44,953 nucleotides of DNA from Pseudoxanthomonas suwonensis J47 (GTDB taxonomy: Bacteria; Pseudomonadota; Gammaproteobacteria; Xanthomonadales; Xanthomonadaceae): NCBI RefSeq assembly GCF_000513955.1, contig NZ_KI911331.1, positions 1-44,953 on the forward strand, given 5' to 3'. Below the pieces are notes generated by a model. It did no database searches. It was not told the DNA's origin and saw only the letters and a list, made by a program, of their open reading frames with translations. Position 1 is the stretch's first letter; each line of letters starts with the position of its first letter. This document shows positions 15,557 to 24,369 of the stretch, one piece after another. Made by a program: the position numbers and the translations under genes.

Positions 15557-16453
15557 GTGGAAGCCACGCTGGATGTCATCGTCATCGGCGGCGGCCCGGC
15601 CGGGCTGACCGCCGCGATCTACCTGGGGCGGCTGCACCGCGCCTGCACGGTGCTGGATGCCGGCCGCAGCCGCGCGCGCTGGATCCCGGAAAGCAACAAC
15701 TGCCCGGGCTTCCCGCAGGGGATTTCCGGCGACGCGCTGCTGGCGCGCCTGCGCGAGCAGGCCGGGTCGTTCGGGGCGGAGTCCGGGGCGGCGACGGTCG
15801 CCTCGCTCGAGCGCGACGCCGACGGCCGCTTCACCGTCGCCAGCGACGACGGCCGGCGCTGGCGCGCGAGCGCGGTGATGCTGGCCACCGGCCTGGCCGA
15901 CCACCTGCCGGAACTGGACGGGGTGGAGGACGCGGTCGCCTGCGGCGCGCTGCGGCTGTGCCCGGTGTGCGATGCCTACGAGGCCAGCGACAGCGCCATC
16001 GGCATCCACGGCCCGTGGGAGGCCGTGGCCTCGCACGCACGCTTCCTGCGCGGCTACACCGCGAACCTCACCCTGCTGCCGACCGACGCGGCCGGCGATG
16101 TCGCGGACCTGGAGGGCGTGGACGCGCGGATCCTGCCGGCGGGCGGCGAGCTGCGCTTCGACGGCGAACGCTGCGGCTACGCCATCGACGGCGACACCCA
16201 CTGGTTCGACACCGTGTATCCGTTCCTGGGCTGCAGCACAAGCGCGGGGCTGGCGCGCCAGGCCGGCGTGGCGCTGACGGAGAGCGGCGAGATCCCGGTC
16301 GACGGCCACCAGCAGGCCGGCGGCGTGCCCGGGCTCTATGCGATCGGCGACGTGGTCAGCGGCCTCAACCAGATCTCGGTGGCGGTGGGGCAGGCCGCGA
16401 TCGCGGCGCTGCACGCGCACGGCCGGCTGCCGTTCGTACCGCGCCGCGGCTGA
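15557..16453 (+). CDS. Thioredoxin-reductase-like FAD oxidoreductase
   Basis: The product is 298 aa from GTG 15557, which follows a strong AAAGGAGG ribosome site by 6 nt. The FAD-binding motif VIGGGPAGLTAAIYLGR lies at the N-terminus. A TrxR-like redox pair CPVC is at 135-138. The C-terminal FAD motif is YAIGDVVSGLNQISVAVGQA. The second nucleotide-binding site, usually GxGxxA, reads AIGIHGPWEAVASHARFL and is degenerate, so NADPH use is uncertain. Possible roles are a thioredoxin or ferredoxin/flavodoxin-type reductase or another disulfide reductase. It lies 55 bp after the Pat-like gene and may share its transcript. It ends 3 bp from convergent prpF. Confidence 0.85.
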   Translation: MEATLDVIVIGGGPAGLTAAIYLGRLHRACTVLDAGRSRARWIPESNNCPGFPQGISGDALLARLREQAGSFGAESGAATVASLERDADGRFTVASDDGRRWRASAVMLATGLADHLPELDGVEDAVACGALRLCPVCDAYEASDSAIGIHGPWEAVASHARFLRGYTANLTLLPTDAAGDVADLEGVDARILPAGGELRFDGERCGYAIDGDTHWFDTVYPFLGCSTSAGLARQAGVALTESGEIPVDGHQQAGGVPGLYAIGDVVSGLNQISVAVGQAAIAALHAHGRLPFVPRRG

Positions 16454-16456
16454 GCC

Positions 16457-17650
16457 TCAGATCGTCGAGGCCGGCACCCGCACCGCGCCTTCCATCAGGA
16501 TGCGCGCGCTGCGGCTCATCACCGCGCGGGTGATGGTCCACTGCCCGTCGGCCTGGGAGACGCTGGCGCCGACGCGCAGCGTGCCGGAGGGGTGGCCGAA
16601 GCGGACCACGTCGCGCTGGCCGCCGCCGGCGGCGAGGTTGACCAGGGTGCCCGGCACCGCGGCGGCGGCGGCGATGGCGACCGAGGCGGTGCCCATCATC
16701 GCGTGGTGCAGCTTGCCCATCGACATGGCGCGCACGTTGAGGTCGATGTCGCCTGCGCCGATCGCCTTGCCGCTGGAGGCGGCGTAGGCGCGCGGCGGCG
16801 CCACCCACGCCACCTTCGGCGTGTGCTGGCGGGTGAGCGCTTCCTCGGCGCTGCGGATCAGGCCCATCTTCAGCGCGCCGGCCACGCGCACCGCCTCGAG
16901 CCTGGCCAGCGCGGCGGCGTCGCCGTTGATCGCCGGTTGCAGCTCGGTGCCGTCGTAGCCGAGGTCCCCGGCGTTGACGAACACGGTGGGGATGCCGGCG
17001 GTGATCAGCGTGGCCTGCAAGGTGCCGACGCCGGGCACCTCCAGCGTGTCGATCAGCTCGCCGGTGGGGAACATCGCCCCGCCGCCTTCGCCTTCGCCCT
17101 CGTCGGCCGGGTCGAGGAACTCCAGCACGATCTCCGCGGCCGGGAAGGTCACGCCGTCCAGCTCGAAGTCGCCGTCCTCGACCACCTGGCCGTCGCGCAC
17201 CGGCACGTGGGCGAGGATGGTCTTGTGGATGTTGGCCTGCCAGATCCGCACCGTGCACACGCCGTCTTCCGGCAGGCGCGACGGATCGACGTAGCCGGCG
17301 TGGATCGCGAAGGCGCCGGCGGCGGTGGAGAGGTTGCCGCAGTTGCCGGACCAGTCGACGAAGTCGGCGTCGATCGAGACCTGGCCGTAGAGGTAGTCGA
17401 CGTCGTGGCCCGGGCGCGTGCCCGGGGAGACGATCACGCACTTGCTGGTGCTCGAGGTCGCGCCGCCCATGCCGTCGGTCTGCTTGCCATACGGATCGGG
17501 CGAGCCGATCACCCGCTGCAGCAGGCGGTCGCGCGCCGGGCCGGGCACCTGCGCGGCCGGCGGCAGGTCCTCGAGGCGGAAGAACACGCCCTTGGAGGTG
17601 CCGCCACGCATGTAGGTGGCGGGGATGCGGAGCTGCGGAAGTGCGGTCAT
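16457..17650 (-). CDS. prpF: 2-methylaconitate cis-trans isomerase PrpF
   Basis: The product is 397 aa. PrpF isomerises the 2-methylaconitate made by AcnD so that it can be rehydrated to 2-methylisocitrate in propionate degradation. It belongs to the diaminopimelate-epimerase-like fold. Typical family segments are present: IPATYMRGGTSKGVFFRLED at the N-terminus, GSPDPYGKQTDGMGGATSSTSK, DWSGNCGNLSTAAGAFAI (with the conserved Cys), and MGKLHHAMMGT near the C-terminus. It is the last gene of acnD-(2H phosphoesterase)-prpF, 18 bp after the preceding gene. The ribosome site is weak (CTGGAC). Confidence 0.95.
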   Translation of the reverse strand: MTALPQLRIPATYMRGGTSKGVFFRLEDLPPAAQVPGPARDRLLQRVIGSPDPYGKQTDGMGGATSSTSKCVIVSPGTRPGHDVDYLYGQVSIDADFVDWSGNCGNLSTAAGAFAIHAGYVDPSRLPEDGVCTVRIWQANIHKTILAHVPVRDGQVVEDGDFELDGVTFPAAEIVLEFLDPADEGEGEGGGAMFPTGELIDTLEVPGVGTLQATLITAGIPTVFVNAGDLGYDGTELQPAINGDAAALARLEAVRVAGALKMGLIRSAEEALTRQHTPKVAWVAPPRAYAASSGKAIGAGDIDLNVRAMSMGKLHHAMMGTASVAIAAAAAVPGTLVNLAAGGGQRDVVRFGHPSGTLRVGASVSQADGQWTITRAVMSRSARILMEGAVRVPASTI

Positions 17651-17668
17651 TTCAGTGTCCAGTGAAGG

Positions 17669-18241
17669 TCAGAGGAGGCCGAGCTGGGCCGGCGGCGGCG
17701 CGGCGGGCGCGCGCAGTGGCCAGGCTTCGACCACGTCGTAGCGGTAGTCCTTGCCTGTGCCGGCAACCTCGACAAGCTCGATGCTGTCGATGCGCCAGTC
17801 GACCGGCCCGAACTGCAGCGGTTCGATCGCGCGGCTGGCGTTGTAGCTGACGGTGACGTGCGGCCGGTGGCCCTGGGTTTCGACCAGGCCCTGCGCGCGC
17901 AGCTGCGTGCGCACCGCGGCCATCAGGTCGATCAGGCCGGCGGGGCGCCCGGTGGAAGGCACGAAGCGCCAGTGGATCCGCCCCGGCTCCGGGCCGGAGC
18001 TTTCCAGCCGGTCCAGCCGCATGTCGAAGGCGGCCGCCGCCACCGCGGCGCAGGCGCGGCGCATGGCTTCGCGCGCTTCCGGCGGATGCAGGCCGGAGAG
18101 CGTCTGGTGCCAGTTGCGCGGCGGATACAGCGCGCCGCCCAGCAGCATGTCCAGCCCGGCGTCGCGCATCACGCCCAGCAGCGCGTCCCGCAATGCCTGC
18201 GGGACGCGCGCCATGACGAACAGCTCGCCGGGCCGGGCCAC
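17669..18241 (-). CDS. 2H phosphoesterase, LigT / ThpR-like RNA 2',3'-cyclic phosphodiesterase
   Basis: The product is 190 aa from a GTG that directly follows the acnD stop (TGA-GTG). The two catalytic signatures of the 2H superfamily are HQTLSG (N-terminal half) and HVTVSY (C-terminal half). The opening PGELFVMARVPQALRDAL matches the LigT-like start, which supports the GTG over an ATG nine codons later. Family members hydrolyse RNA 2',3'-cyclic phosphates or ligate in vitro; the physiological substrate is often unknown. Its place between acnD and prpF is odd, since no RNA role in propionate catabolism is known to me. Confidence 0.88.
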   Translation of the reverse strand: MARPGELFVMARVPQALRDALLGVMRDAGLDMLLGGALYPPRNWHQTLSGLHPPEAREAMRRACAAVAAAAFDMRLDRLESSGPEPGRIHWRFVPSTGRPAGLIDLMAAVRTQLRAQGLVETQGHRPHVTVSYNASRAIEPLQFGPVDWRIDSIELVEVAGTGKDYRYDVVEAWPLRAPAAPPPAQLGLL

Positions 18242-20860
18242 TCAGGCCACCTTCGCCGCCTCGAGGAAATCCTGGGCGAAGCGCTGCAGCACGCCGCCGG
18301 CCTCGTAGATCGACACTTCCTCGGCGGTGTCGAGGCGGCAGGTGACCGGCACTTCCACGCGCTCGCCGTTGCGGCGGTGGATGACCAGGGTCAGGTCCGC
18401 GCGCGGCGCACGCGTGCCGACCACGTCGAAGGTCTCGGTGCCGTCGATGCCCCAGGTGTTGCGGTTCTGCCCCGGCTTGAACTCCAGCGGCAGCACGCCC
18501 ATGCCGATCAGGTTGGTGCGGTGGATGCGCTCGAAGCCCTCGGCCACGATCGCCTCGACGCCGGCCAGGCGCACGCCCTTGGCGGCCCAGTCGCGCGAGC
18601 TGCCCTGGCCGTAGTCGGCGCCGGCGACGATGATCAGCGGCTGGCGGCGCTCCATGTAGGTCTCGATCACTTCCCACATGCGCATCACCTGGCCTTCCGG
18701 CTCCAGCCGCGCCAGCGAACCCTGGCGCACGCTGCCATCCTCGTTGCGCACCATCTCGTTGAGCAGCTTCGGGTTGGCGAAGGTCGCGCGCTGCGCGGTG
18801 AGGTGGTCGCCGCGGTGGGTGGCGTAGGAATTGAAGTCCTCTTCGGGCAGGCCCATCTTCGCCAGGTATTCGCCGGCGGCGCTGGTCGGCAGGATCGCGT
18901 TGGACGGCGACAGGTGATCGGTGGTGATGTTGTCGCCGAGCACCGCCAGCGGGCGCATGCCGCGCAGCGTGCGCTCGCCGGCCAGCGCGCCCTCCCAGTA
19001 CGGCGGACGACGGATGTAGGTGCTCATCGGGCGCCAGTCGTACAGCGGCTTCACCGGTTCGCCGTGCTCGACGCGCACGTCGAACATCGGCCCGTAGACC
19101 TTGCGGAACTGCTCGGGCTTGACGCTGGCGCGGACGATCGCGTCGATCTCCTCGTCCGAGGGCCAGATGTCCTTGAGCGTGACCGGGTTGCCCTGCGGGT
19201 CCAGGCCCAGCACGTCCTTCTCGATGTCGAAGCGCACGGTGCCGGCGATGGCGTAGGCGATCACCAGCGGCGGGCTGGCCAGGAAGGCCTGCTTGGCGTA
19301 CGGGTGGATGCGGCCGTCGAAGTTGCGGTTGCCGCTGAGCACGGCGGTCGCGTACAGGTCGCGGTCGATGATTTCCTGCTGGATCTTCGGGTCCAGCGCG
19401 CCGGACATGCCGTTGCAGGTGGTGCAGGCGAAGGCGACGATGCCGAAGCCCAGCTTCTCCAGGTCCGGCAGCAGGCCGGATTCCTCCAGGTACAGCTGCA
19501 CGGCCTTGGAGCCGGGCGCCAGCGAGGTCTTCACCCACGGCTTGCGCAGCAGGCCGCGCGCGTTGGCATTGCGCGCCAGCAGGCCGGCGGCGATCACGTT
19601 GCGCGGATTGGAGGTGTTGGTGCAGCTGGTGATGGCGGCGATGATCACCGCGCCGTCCGGCAGCAGGCCGCGGGCTTCTTCCTCCCGCGCCGCCTGCAGC
19701 TTCGCCTGGTCGGCGATGCCGCGCTCGGCCAGGGCGGTGGTCGGCAGGCGCCGGTGCGGGTTGGACGGGCCGGCCATGTTGCGCACGACCGAGGACAGGT
19801 CGAACTCCAGCACACGCTCGTACTGCGCCTGCTGCAGGTCGTCGGCCCACAGGCCGGCGGTCTTCGCGTAGGTTTCGACCAGCTGTACCTGCTTCTCTTC
19901 GCGGCCGGTCAGGCGCAGGTAGTCCAGGGTCTGCTGGTCGATGTAGAACAGCGCGGCGGTGGCGCCGTACTCCGGGCACATGTTGGAGATGGTGGCGCGG
20001 TCGCCGATGGTCAGCGCCGCGGCGCCTTCGCCGAAGAACTCCAGGTAATGGCCGACCACGCGCTCCCTGCGCAGGAACTCGGTCAGGGCCAGGACCACGT
20101 CGGTGGCGGTGATGCCCGGCTGCGGCCGGCCGGTCAGGTGCACGCCGGTGATTTCCGGCAGGCGCATCCACGAGGCGCGGCCGAGCATCACGTTCTCGGC
20201 CTCCAGGCCGCCGACGCCGACGGCGATCACGCCCAGCGCGTCCACGTGCGGGGTGTGCGAGTCGGTGCCGACGCAGGTGTCGGGGAAGGCGACGCCGTCG
20301 CGCACGTACACCACCGGCGACATCTTCTCCAGGTTGATCTGGTGCATGATCCCGTTGCCCGGCGGGATCACCTCGACGTTGCGGAACGCGTGCCGGGTCC
20401 ACTCGATGAAGTCGAAGCGGTCGGCGTTGCGGCGGTCCTCGATCGCGCGGTTCTTCTCGAACGCCTGCGGGTCGTAGCCGCCGCATTCCACCGCCAGCGA
20501 GTGGTCGACGATCAGCTGCACCGGCACCACCGGGTTGACCTTGGCCGGGTCGCCGCCCTGCTCGGCGATGGCGTCGCGCAGGCCGGCCAGGTCGACCAGC
20601 GCGGTCTGGCCGAGGATGTCGTGGCAGACCACCCGCACCGGGAACCAGGGGAAGTCGAGGTCGCGGCGGCGCTCGACCAGCTGCACCAGGTAGTCGCGCA
20701 GGTGCGCCGGGTCGGCGCAGCGGACCAGGTTCTCGGCGTGCACGCGCGCGGTATAGGAAAGAGTGGCCCAGGCGCCGGGGCGGATGGCCTCGACCGCCTC
20801 GCGGGCGTCGTACCAGTCCAGGGAAGTGCCGGGGAGTTGCTTGCGGTGCTGGGTGTTCAT
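18242..20860 (-). CDS. acnD: Fe/S-dependent 2-methylisocitrate dehydratase AcnD
   Basis: The product is 872 aa. AcnD is an aconitase-superfamily enzyme that dehydrates 2-methylcitrate to the 2-methylaconitate isomer used by PrpF. The 4Fe-4S cysteines are in ITSCTNTSNPRNVI and ACTTCNGMSGALDPK. Further aconitase landmarks are CVGTDSHTPHVDALGV, VLGDNITTDHLSPSNAI and the swivelling-domain loop YGQGSSRDWAAKGVRLAGVE. The length and the linked prpF favour AcnD over AcnA. prpB, prpC and prpR are not in the window. The start ATG (20860) is preceded by 468 bp with a candidate promoter. Confidence 0.93.
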   Translation of the reverse strand: MNTQHRKQLPGTSLDWYDAREAVEAIRPGAWATLSYTARVHAENLVRCADPAHLRDYLVQLVERRRDLDFPWFPVRVVCHDILGQTALVDLAGLRDAIAEQGGDPAKVNPVVPVQLIVDHSLAVECGGYDPQAFEKNRAIEDRRNADRFDFIEWTRHAFRNVEVIPPGNGIMHQINLEKMSPVVYVRDGVAFPDTCVGTDSHTPHVDALGVIAVGVGGLEAENVMLGRASWMRLPEITGVHLTGRPQPGITATDVVLALTEFLRRERVVGHYLEFFGEGAAALTIGDRATISNMCPEYGATAALFYIDQQTLDYLRLTGREEKQVQLVETYAKTAGLWADDLQQAQYERVLEFDLSSVVRNMAGPSNPHRRLPTTALAERGIADQAKLQAAREEEARGLLPDGAVIIAAITSCTNTSNPRNVIAAGLLARNANARGLLRKPWVKTSLAPGSKAVQLYLEESGLLPDLEKLGFGIVAFACTTCNGMSGALDPKIQQEIIDRDLYATAVLSGNRNFDGRIHPYAKQAFLASPPLVIAYAIAGTVRFDIEKDVLGLDPQGNPVTLKDIWPSDEEIDAIVRASVKPEQFRKVYGPMFDVRVEHGEPVKPLYDWRPMSTYIRRPPYWEGALAGERTLRGMRPLAVLGDNITTDHLSPSNAILPTSAAGEYLAKMGLPEEDFNSYATHRGDHLTAQRATFANPKLLNEMVRNEDGSVRQGSLARLEPEGQVMRMWEVIETYMERRQPLIIVAGADYGQGSSRDWAAKGVRLAGVEAIVAEGFERIHRTNLIGMGVLPLEFKPGQNRNTWGIDGTETFDVVGTRAPRADLTLVIHRRNGERVEVPVTCRLDTAEEVSIYEAGGVLQRFAQDFLEAAKVA

Positions 20861-21279
20861 GGCGGGCGTCGGCTGGCGGAGGGGGCGGGCCGTCGGAAGG
20901 CGCGGTGGCGGCGACGTGCCCGGAAGTCACAGGAGAATTCTAGGCCTCGCCTGCCGCAGCCCGGCCCCGGAAAGCGCCTGAACAGGCCGGTTGCGGCCGT
21001 TCGCGGGCACGAAGCGTTGATACACGCAATCAATGGATCAACGAGTCGGGCCCAGGCCTGGTCGGCGGGTGGTCGCTCCGGGTCGACGGAAGGGCCGGGG
21101 TCCTTGCTGGCCTTTGGCACCACGGCGGGGGAAGGCCGGGGCGGGGCAGCCTCGCCGGGAGGCCCGGGCCGCCTTCGACGGCCAGCGGGCCATCGGCCGG
21201 GTTGCGCACTGCAGCAAGCCATTTGCCGAGGGGCTGGTAGAGTCGCAACCTGCCATGGCCACGAACGCGCCGTGGTCGC
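20861..21279. promoter_or_regulatory. acnD upstream region: -10 element and inverted repeat
   Basis: For acnD (minus strand) a good -10, TAGAAT, lies at 20942-20937, 77 nt before the ATG, with no matching -35. That suggests activator dependence. CGTTGAT (21015-21021) and ATCAACG (21037-21043) form a 7-bp inverted repeat with a 15-nt gap upstream of it, a candidate activator site. On the plus strand TAGAGT near 21239 could be a weak -10. I see no convincing gene or structured RNA in the rest of this stretch. Confidence 0.4.
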
Positions 21280-21300
21280 ACGGGCCGAAGGCCCGTTTTT
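21280..21300 (+). terminator. Terminator-like hairpin immediately upstream of the xylB operator
   Basis: ACGGGCC (21280-21286) and GGCCCGT (21290-21296) form a 7-bp GC stem with a GAA loop that runs straight into TTTTT (21296-21300). This is a standard intrinsic terminator shape. It lies 12 bp before the xyl-box and 28 bp before xylB, with no annotated plus-strand gene upstream. It may insulate xylBA from read-through or act in the leader. Confidence 0.65.
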
Positions 21301-21312
21301 CCCTGGTCACGA

Positions 21313-21326
21313 TGGTAGCGCTAACA
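21313..21326 (+). promoter_or_regulatory. xyl-box (XylR operator) of xylBA
   Basis: TGGTAGCGCTAACA is a near-palindrome centred on AGCGCT. It is identical to the xyl-box I recall for Xanthomonas XylR. LacI-family operators typically have this symmetric CG-centred form. It ends 2 bp before the xylB ATG. XylR is encoded 4 kb away in the same region. Confidence 0.85.
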
Positions 21327-21328
21327 CG

Positions 21329-22840
21329 ATGGGCAACCTGGAGCGGAACAACGCGGTAGTGGTCGGCCTGGACGTGGGCACCCAGAGCGTCAAGCTGGTG
21401 GCCTACGACCCGCAGACGCGGCAGGTGGTGGCGACCATCGGCCATGCCCTCGAGCTGGCCGCCGGCGACGACGGCAGCCGCGAGCAGCGGGCCGAATGGT
21501 GGATCGAGGCGATCCGCAGCTGCTTCTCCCGCCTGGACCCGGCGCTGCGCCAGCGCACCGTCGCCATCGGCGTCTCCGGCCAGCAGCACGGCTTCGTGCC
21601 GGTGGACCGAGCCGGGAATGTCCTCGCTCCGGCCAAGCTGTGGTGCGACACCGCCACCGCGGCCGAGTGCGACCTGATCATGGATGCGGTCGGCGGCGCC
21701 GAGCGCTGCATCCAGGTCGCCGGCAACCCGATCCTGGTCGGTTACACCGCCTCCAAGCTGCCGTGGACCCGCACCCACCGCTCGCAGGCCTACGCGCAGC
21801 TGGCCACGATCCTGCTGCCGCACGACTACGTGAACTTCTGGCTCACCGGCGAGCGCTGGATGGAATGCGGCGACGCCTCCGGCACCGGCTGGCTGGACGT
21901 GCGCACCCGGCAGTGGTCGGAAACCATGATCAAGGCGACCGATCCGGACCGCGACCTGCGCGAATGCCTGCCGCCGCTGGTCGAGGCCGACGCGCTGTTC
22001 CCGATCGCCCCGGCCATCGCCGACGAGCTGGGCCTGCCGCGCGACGTGCGCGTCTCCGCCGGCGGCGGCGACAACATGATGGCCGCCATCGGCACCGGCA
22101 ACGTCACCCCGGGCGTGCTGAGCATGAGCCTGGGCACCTCCGGCACCCTGTTCGCCCACGCCGACCGCCCGATCGTCGACGACGCCGGGCGCTGGGCCGC
22201 GTTCTGCGATTCCACCGGCGGCTGGCTGCCGCTGATCTGCACGATGAACTGCACCGTGGCCACCGAATCGGTGGCGAAGCTGTGCGGCTTTTCCACCAGG
22301 GACGGCGACGCACTGCTGGCCAATACCCGCCCCGGCGCCGAGGGCCTGCTGATGCTGCCGTTCCTCAACGGCGAGCGCACCCCCAACCTGCCCAACGGCC
22401 GCGGCAGCGTGTTCGGCATGACCGCCACCAACGTCACGCCCGCCAATCTGTACCGGGCGGCGATGGAAGGCGCGGTGTACAGCCTGAAGAACGGCTACGA
22501 CGCCTTCGTCGACGCCGGCATGCGCTTCGAGGCGATCCGCCTCACCGGCGGCGGCAGCCAGAGCGCGGTGTGGCGGCAGATGGTCGCCGACGTGTTCGGC
22601 CTGCCGGTGGACGTGCCGGAGCAGGCCGAGGGCGCCGCCTTCGGCGCGGCGCTGCAGGCGCTGTGGGCCACGCAGCGCGCCAGCGACCCCGGCGCCGACC
22701 TGGCCGCGCTCGCCGCCGCGCACGTGCGCCTGGAGCCGCGCCTGTCCGCGCATCCGCACGCCGAGGCCACCGCCGCCTACGACGCGCAGTACCGCCGTTT
22801 CCTTTCCCACCTCGAGGCGATCCGGCCGCTGTACGCCTGA
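21329..22840 (+). CDS. xylB: Xylulokinase XylB
   Basis: The product is 503 aa. XylB phosphorylates D-xylulose to xylulose 5-phosphate. It is a FGGY kinase: [17 protein letters not shown] (phosphate 1), [19 protein letters not shown], and the catalytic-Asp motif [15 protein letters not shown] (Asp248). C-terminal FGGY segments are [21 protein letters not shown] and [15 protein letters not shown]. No ribosome site is visible for ATG 21329, which sits 2 bp after the operator; GTG codons at 21359 and after are alternatives. The frame is open far upstream, but that is antisense to acnD. xylA follows 40 bp downstream. Confidence 0.95.
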   Translation: MGNLERNNAVVVGLDVGTQSVKLVAYDPQTRQVVATIGHALELAAGDDGSREQRAEWWIEAIRSCFSRLDPALRQRTVAIGVSGQQHGFVPVDRAGNVLAPAKLWCDTATAAECDLIMDAVGGAERCIQVAGNPILVGYTASKLPWTRTHRSQAYAQLATILLPHDYVNFWLTGERWMECGDASGTGWLDVRTRQWSETMIKATDPDRDLRECLPPLVEADALFPIAPAIADELGLPRDVRVSAGGGDNMMAAIGTGNVTPGVLSMSLGTSGTLFAHADRPIVDDAGRWAAFCDSTGGWLPLICTMNCTVATESVAKLCGFSTRDGDALLANTRPGAEGLLMLPFLNGERTPNLPNGRGSVFGMTATNVTPANLYRAAMEGAVYSLKNGYDAFVDAGMRFEAIRLTGGGSQSAVWRQMVADVFGLPVDVPEQAEGAAFGAALQALWATQRASDPGADLAALAAAHVRLEPRLSAHPHAEATAAYDAQYRRFLSHLEAIRPLYA

Positions 22841-22880
22841 GCGCACGACCCCACCCACACAACATCACGGAAGCAGCCAC

Positions 22881-24218
22881 ATGAGCAGCAAGGCATTCAT
22901 CGGCGCAAGGGAATACTTCCCCGGCATCGGCACCATCCCCTACGAGGGTCCGGGTTCGGACAACCCGCTGGCATTCAAGGTCTACGACGCGGAGAAGAAG
23001 ATCGGCGGCAAGACCATGCGCGAGCACCTGCGCTTCGCGGTCTGCTACTGGCACACCTTCTGCAACGCCGGCGCCGATCCGTTCGGCCCGGGCACCCGCC
23101 GCTTCCCGTGGGAGAAGGGCGATGCGATGGCCACCGCCGAGGCCAAGGTCGACGCGGCGTTCGAGTTCTTCACCAAGCTCGGCGTGCCGTACTACTGCTT
23201 CCACGACGTCGACCTGGCGCCTGACGCCGACGACATCGGCACCTACGAGAAGAACCTCAGGCACCTGGTGGCGATGGCCAAGGAGCGCCAGCAGGCGACC
23301 GGCGTCAAGCTGCTGTGGGGCACGGCCAACCTGTTCTCGCACCCGCGCTACATGAACGGCGCGTCGACCAACCCGGACTTCGCCGTCGTCGCCCGCGCCG
23401 CGGTGCAGGTCAAGAACGTGCTGGACGCGGTGGTCGAGCTGGGCGGCGAGCACTACGTGTTCTGGGGCGGCCGCGAAGGCTACGCCTCGCTGCACAACAC
23501 CGACATGAAGCGCGAGCTGGAGCACTTCGCCCGCTTCCTGACCATCGCCCGCGACTACGGCCGCAGCATCGGCTTCCAGGGCAAGTTCTTCATCGAGCCC
23601 AAGCCGATGGAGCCGATGAAGCACCAGTACGACTTCGACAGCGCCACCGTCGCCGGCTTCCTCAAGGAGCACGGGCTGGAGAAGGACTTCATGCTCAACA
23701 TCGAGGCCAACCACGCCACGCTGTCGGGCCACACCTTCGAGCACGACCTGCAGGTGGCGGCCGACCACGGCCTGCTCGGCAGCATCGACGCCAACCGCGG
23801 CAACGCGCAGAACGGCTGGGATACCGACCAGTTCCCGACCGACCTGTACGACACCGTCGGCGCGATGATGGTGGTGCTGCGCCAGGGCGGCCTGGTCGGC
23901 GGCCTGAACTTCGACGCCAAGCCGCGCCGCGAGTCCACCGACATGGAGGACCTGTTCATCGCCCACATCGGCGGCATGGACGCGTTCGCCCGCGGCCTGG
24001 AAGTGGCGCACGCCCTGCTCAACGACTCGCCGTGGGAGACCTGGCGCAGGCAGCGTTACGCCAGCTTCGACGGCGGCGACGGCAAGGCCTTCGAGGACGG
24101 CAGGCTCGGCCTGGCCGACCTCGCCGGCCTGGCGGCGAAGCTGGGCGAGCCGCAGCAGGCCAGCGGCAAGCAGGAGCGCTACGAGAACCTGCTGAACCAG
24201 TACCTGCTTTCGCGTTGA
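22881..24218 (+). CDS. xylA: Xylose isomerase XylA
   Basis: The product is 445 aa, a class II (long-form) xylose isomerase. It converts D-xylose to D-xylulose. The catalytic-His motif [12 protein letters not shown] is intact (His108). Metal-site segments follow in order: [35 protein letters not shown] and [20 protein letters not shown]. The C-terminus [13 protein letters not shown] is typical. Upstream is CGGAAG as a modest ribosome site. It is the second gene of xylBA. The 151-bp gap after it to xylR holds no gene or clear terminator. Confidence 0.97.
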   Translation: MSSKAFIGAREYFPGIGTIPYEGPGSDNPLAFKVYDAEKKIGGKTMREHLRFAVCYWHTFCNAGADPFGPGTRRFPWEKGDAMATAEAKVDAAFEFFTKLGVPYYCFHDVDLAPDADDIGTYEKNLRHLVAMAKERQQATGVKLLWGTANLFSHPRYMNGASTNPDFAVVARAAVQVKNVLDAVVELGGEHYVFWGGREGYASLHNTDMKRELEHFARFLTIARDYGRSIGFQGKFFIEPKPMEPMKHQYDFDSATVAGFLKEHGLEKDFMLNIEANHATLSGHTFEHDLQVAADHGLLGSIDANRGNAQNGWDTDQFPTDLYDTVGAMMVVLRQGGLVGGLNFDAKPRRESTDMEDLFIAHIGGMDAFARGLEVAHALLNDSPWETWRRQRYASFDGGDGKAFEDGRLGLADLAGLAAKLGEPQQASGKQERYENLLNQYLLSR

Positions 24219-24369
24219 CGCGTACGCCGCCGTCCCTGCTGCCCGGGCTTTGAGGGAGGCCCAGAGGCGCGGGGACGGCGGGCCGTACTTTCCGAGGAGG
24301 GGAAAGATGGGCGGCGCCGTCCGCATCGACAGCAGCGAGGCCGCACCCGGGCACGCCCGGGCGTGGCGC

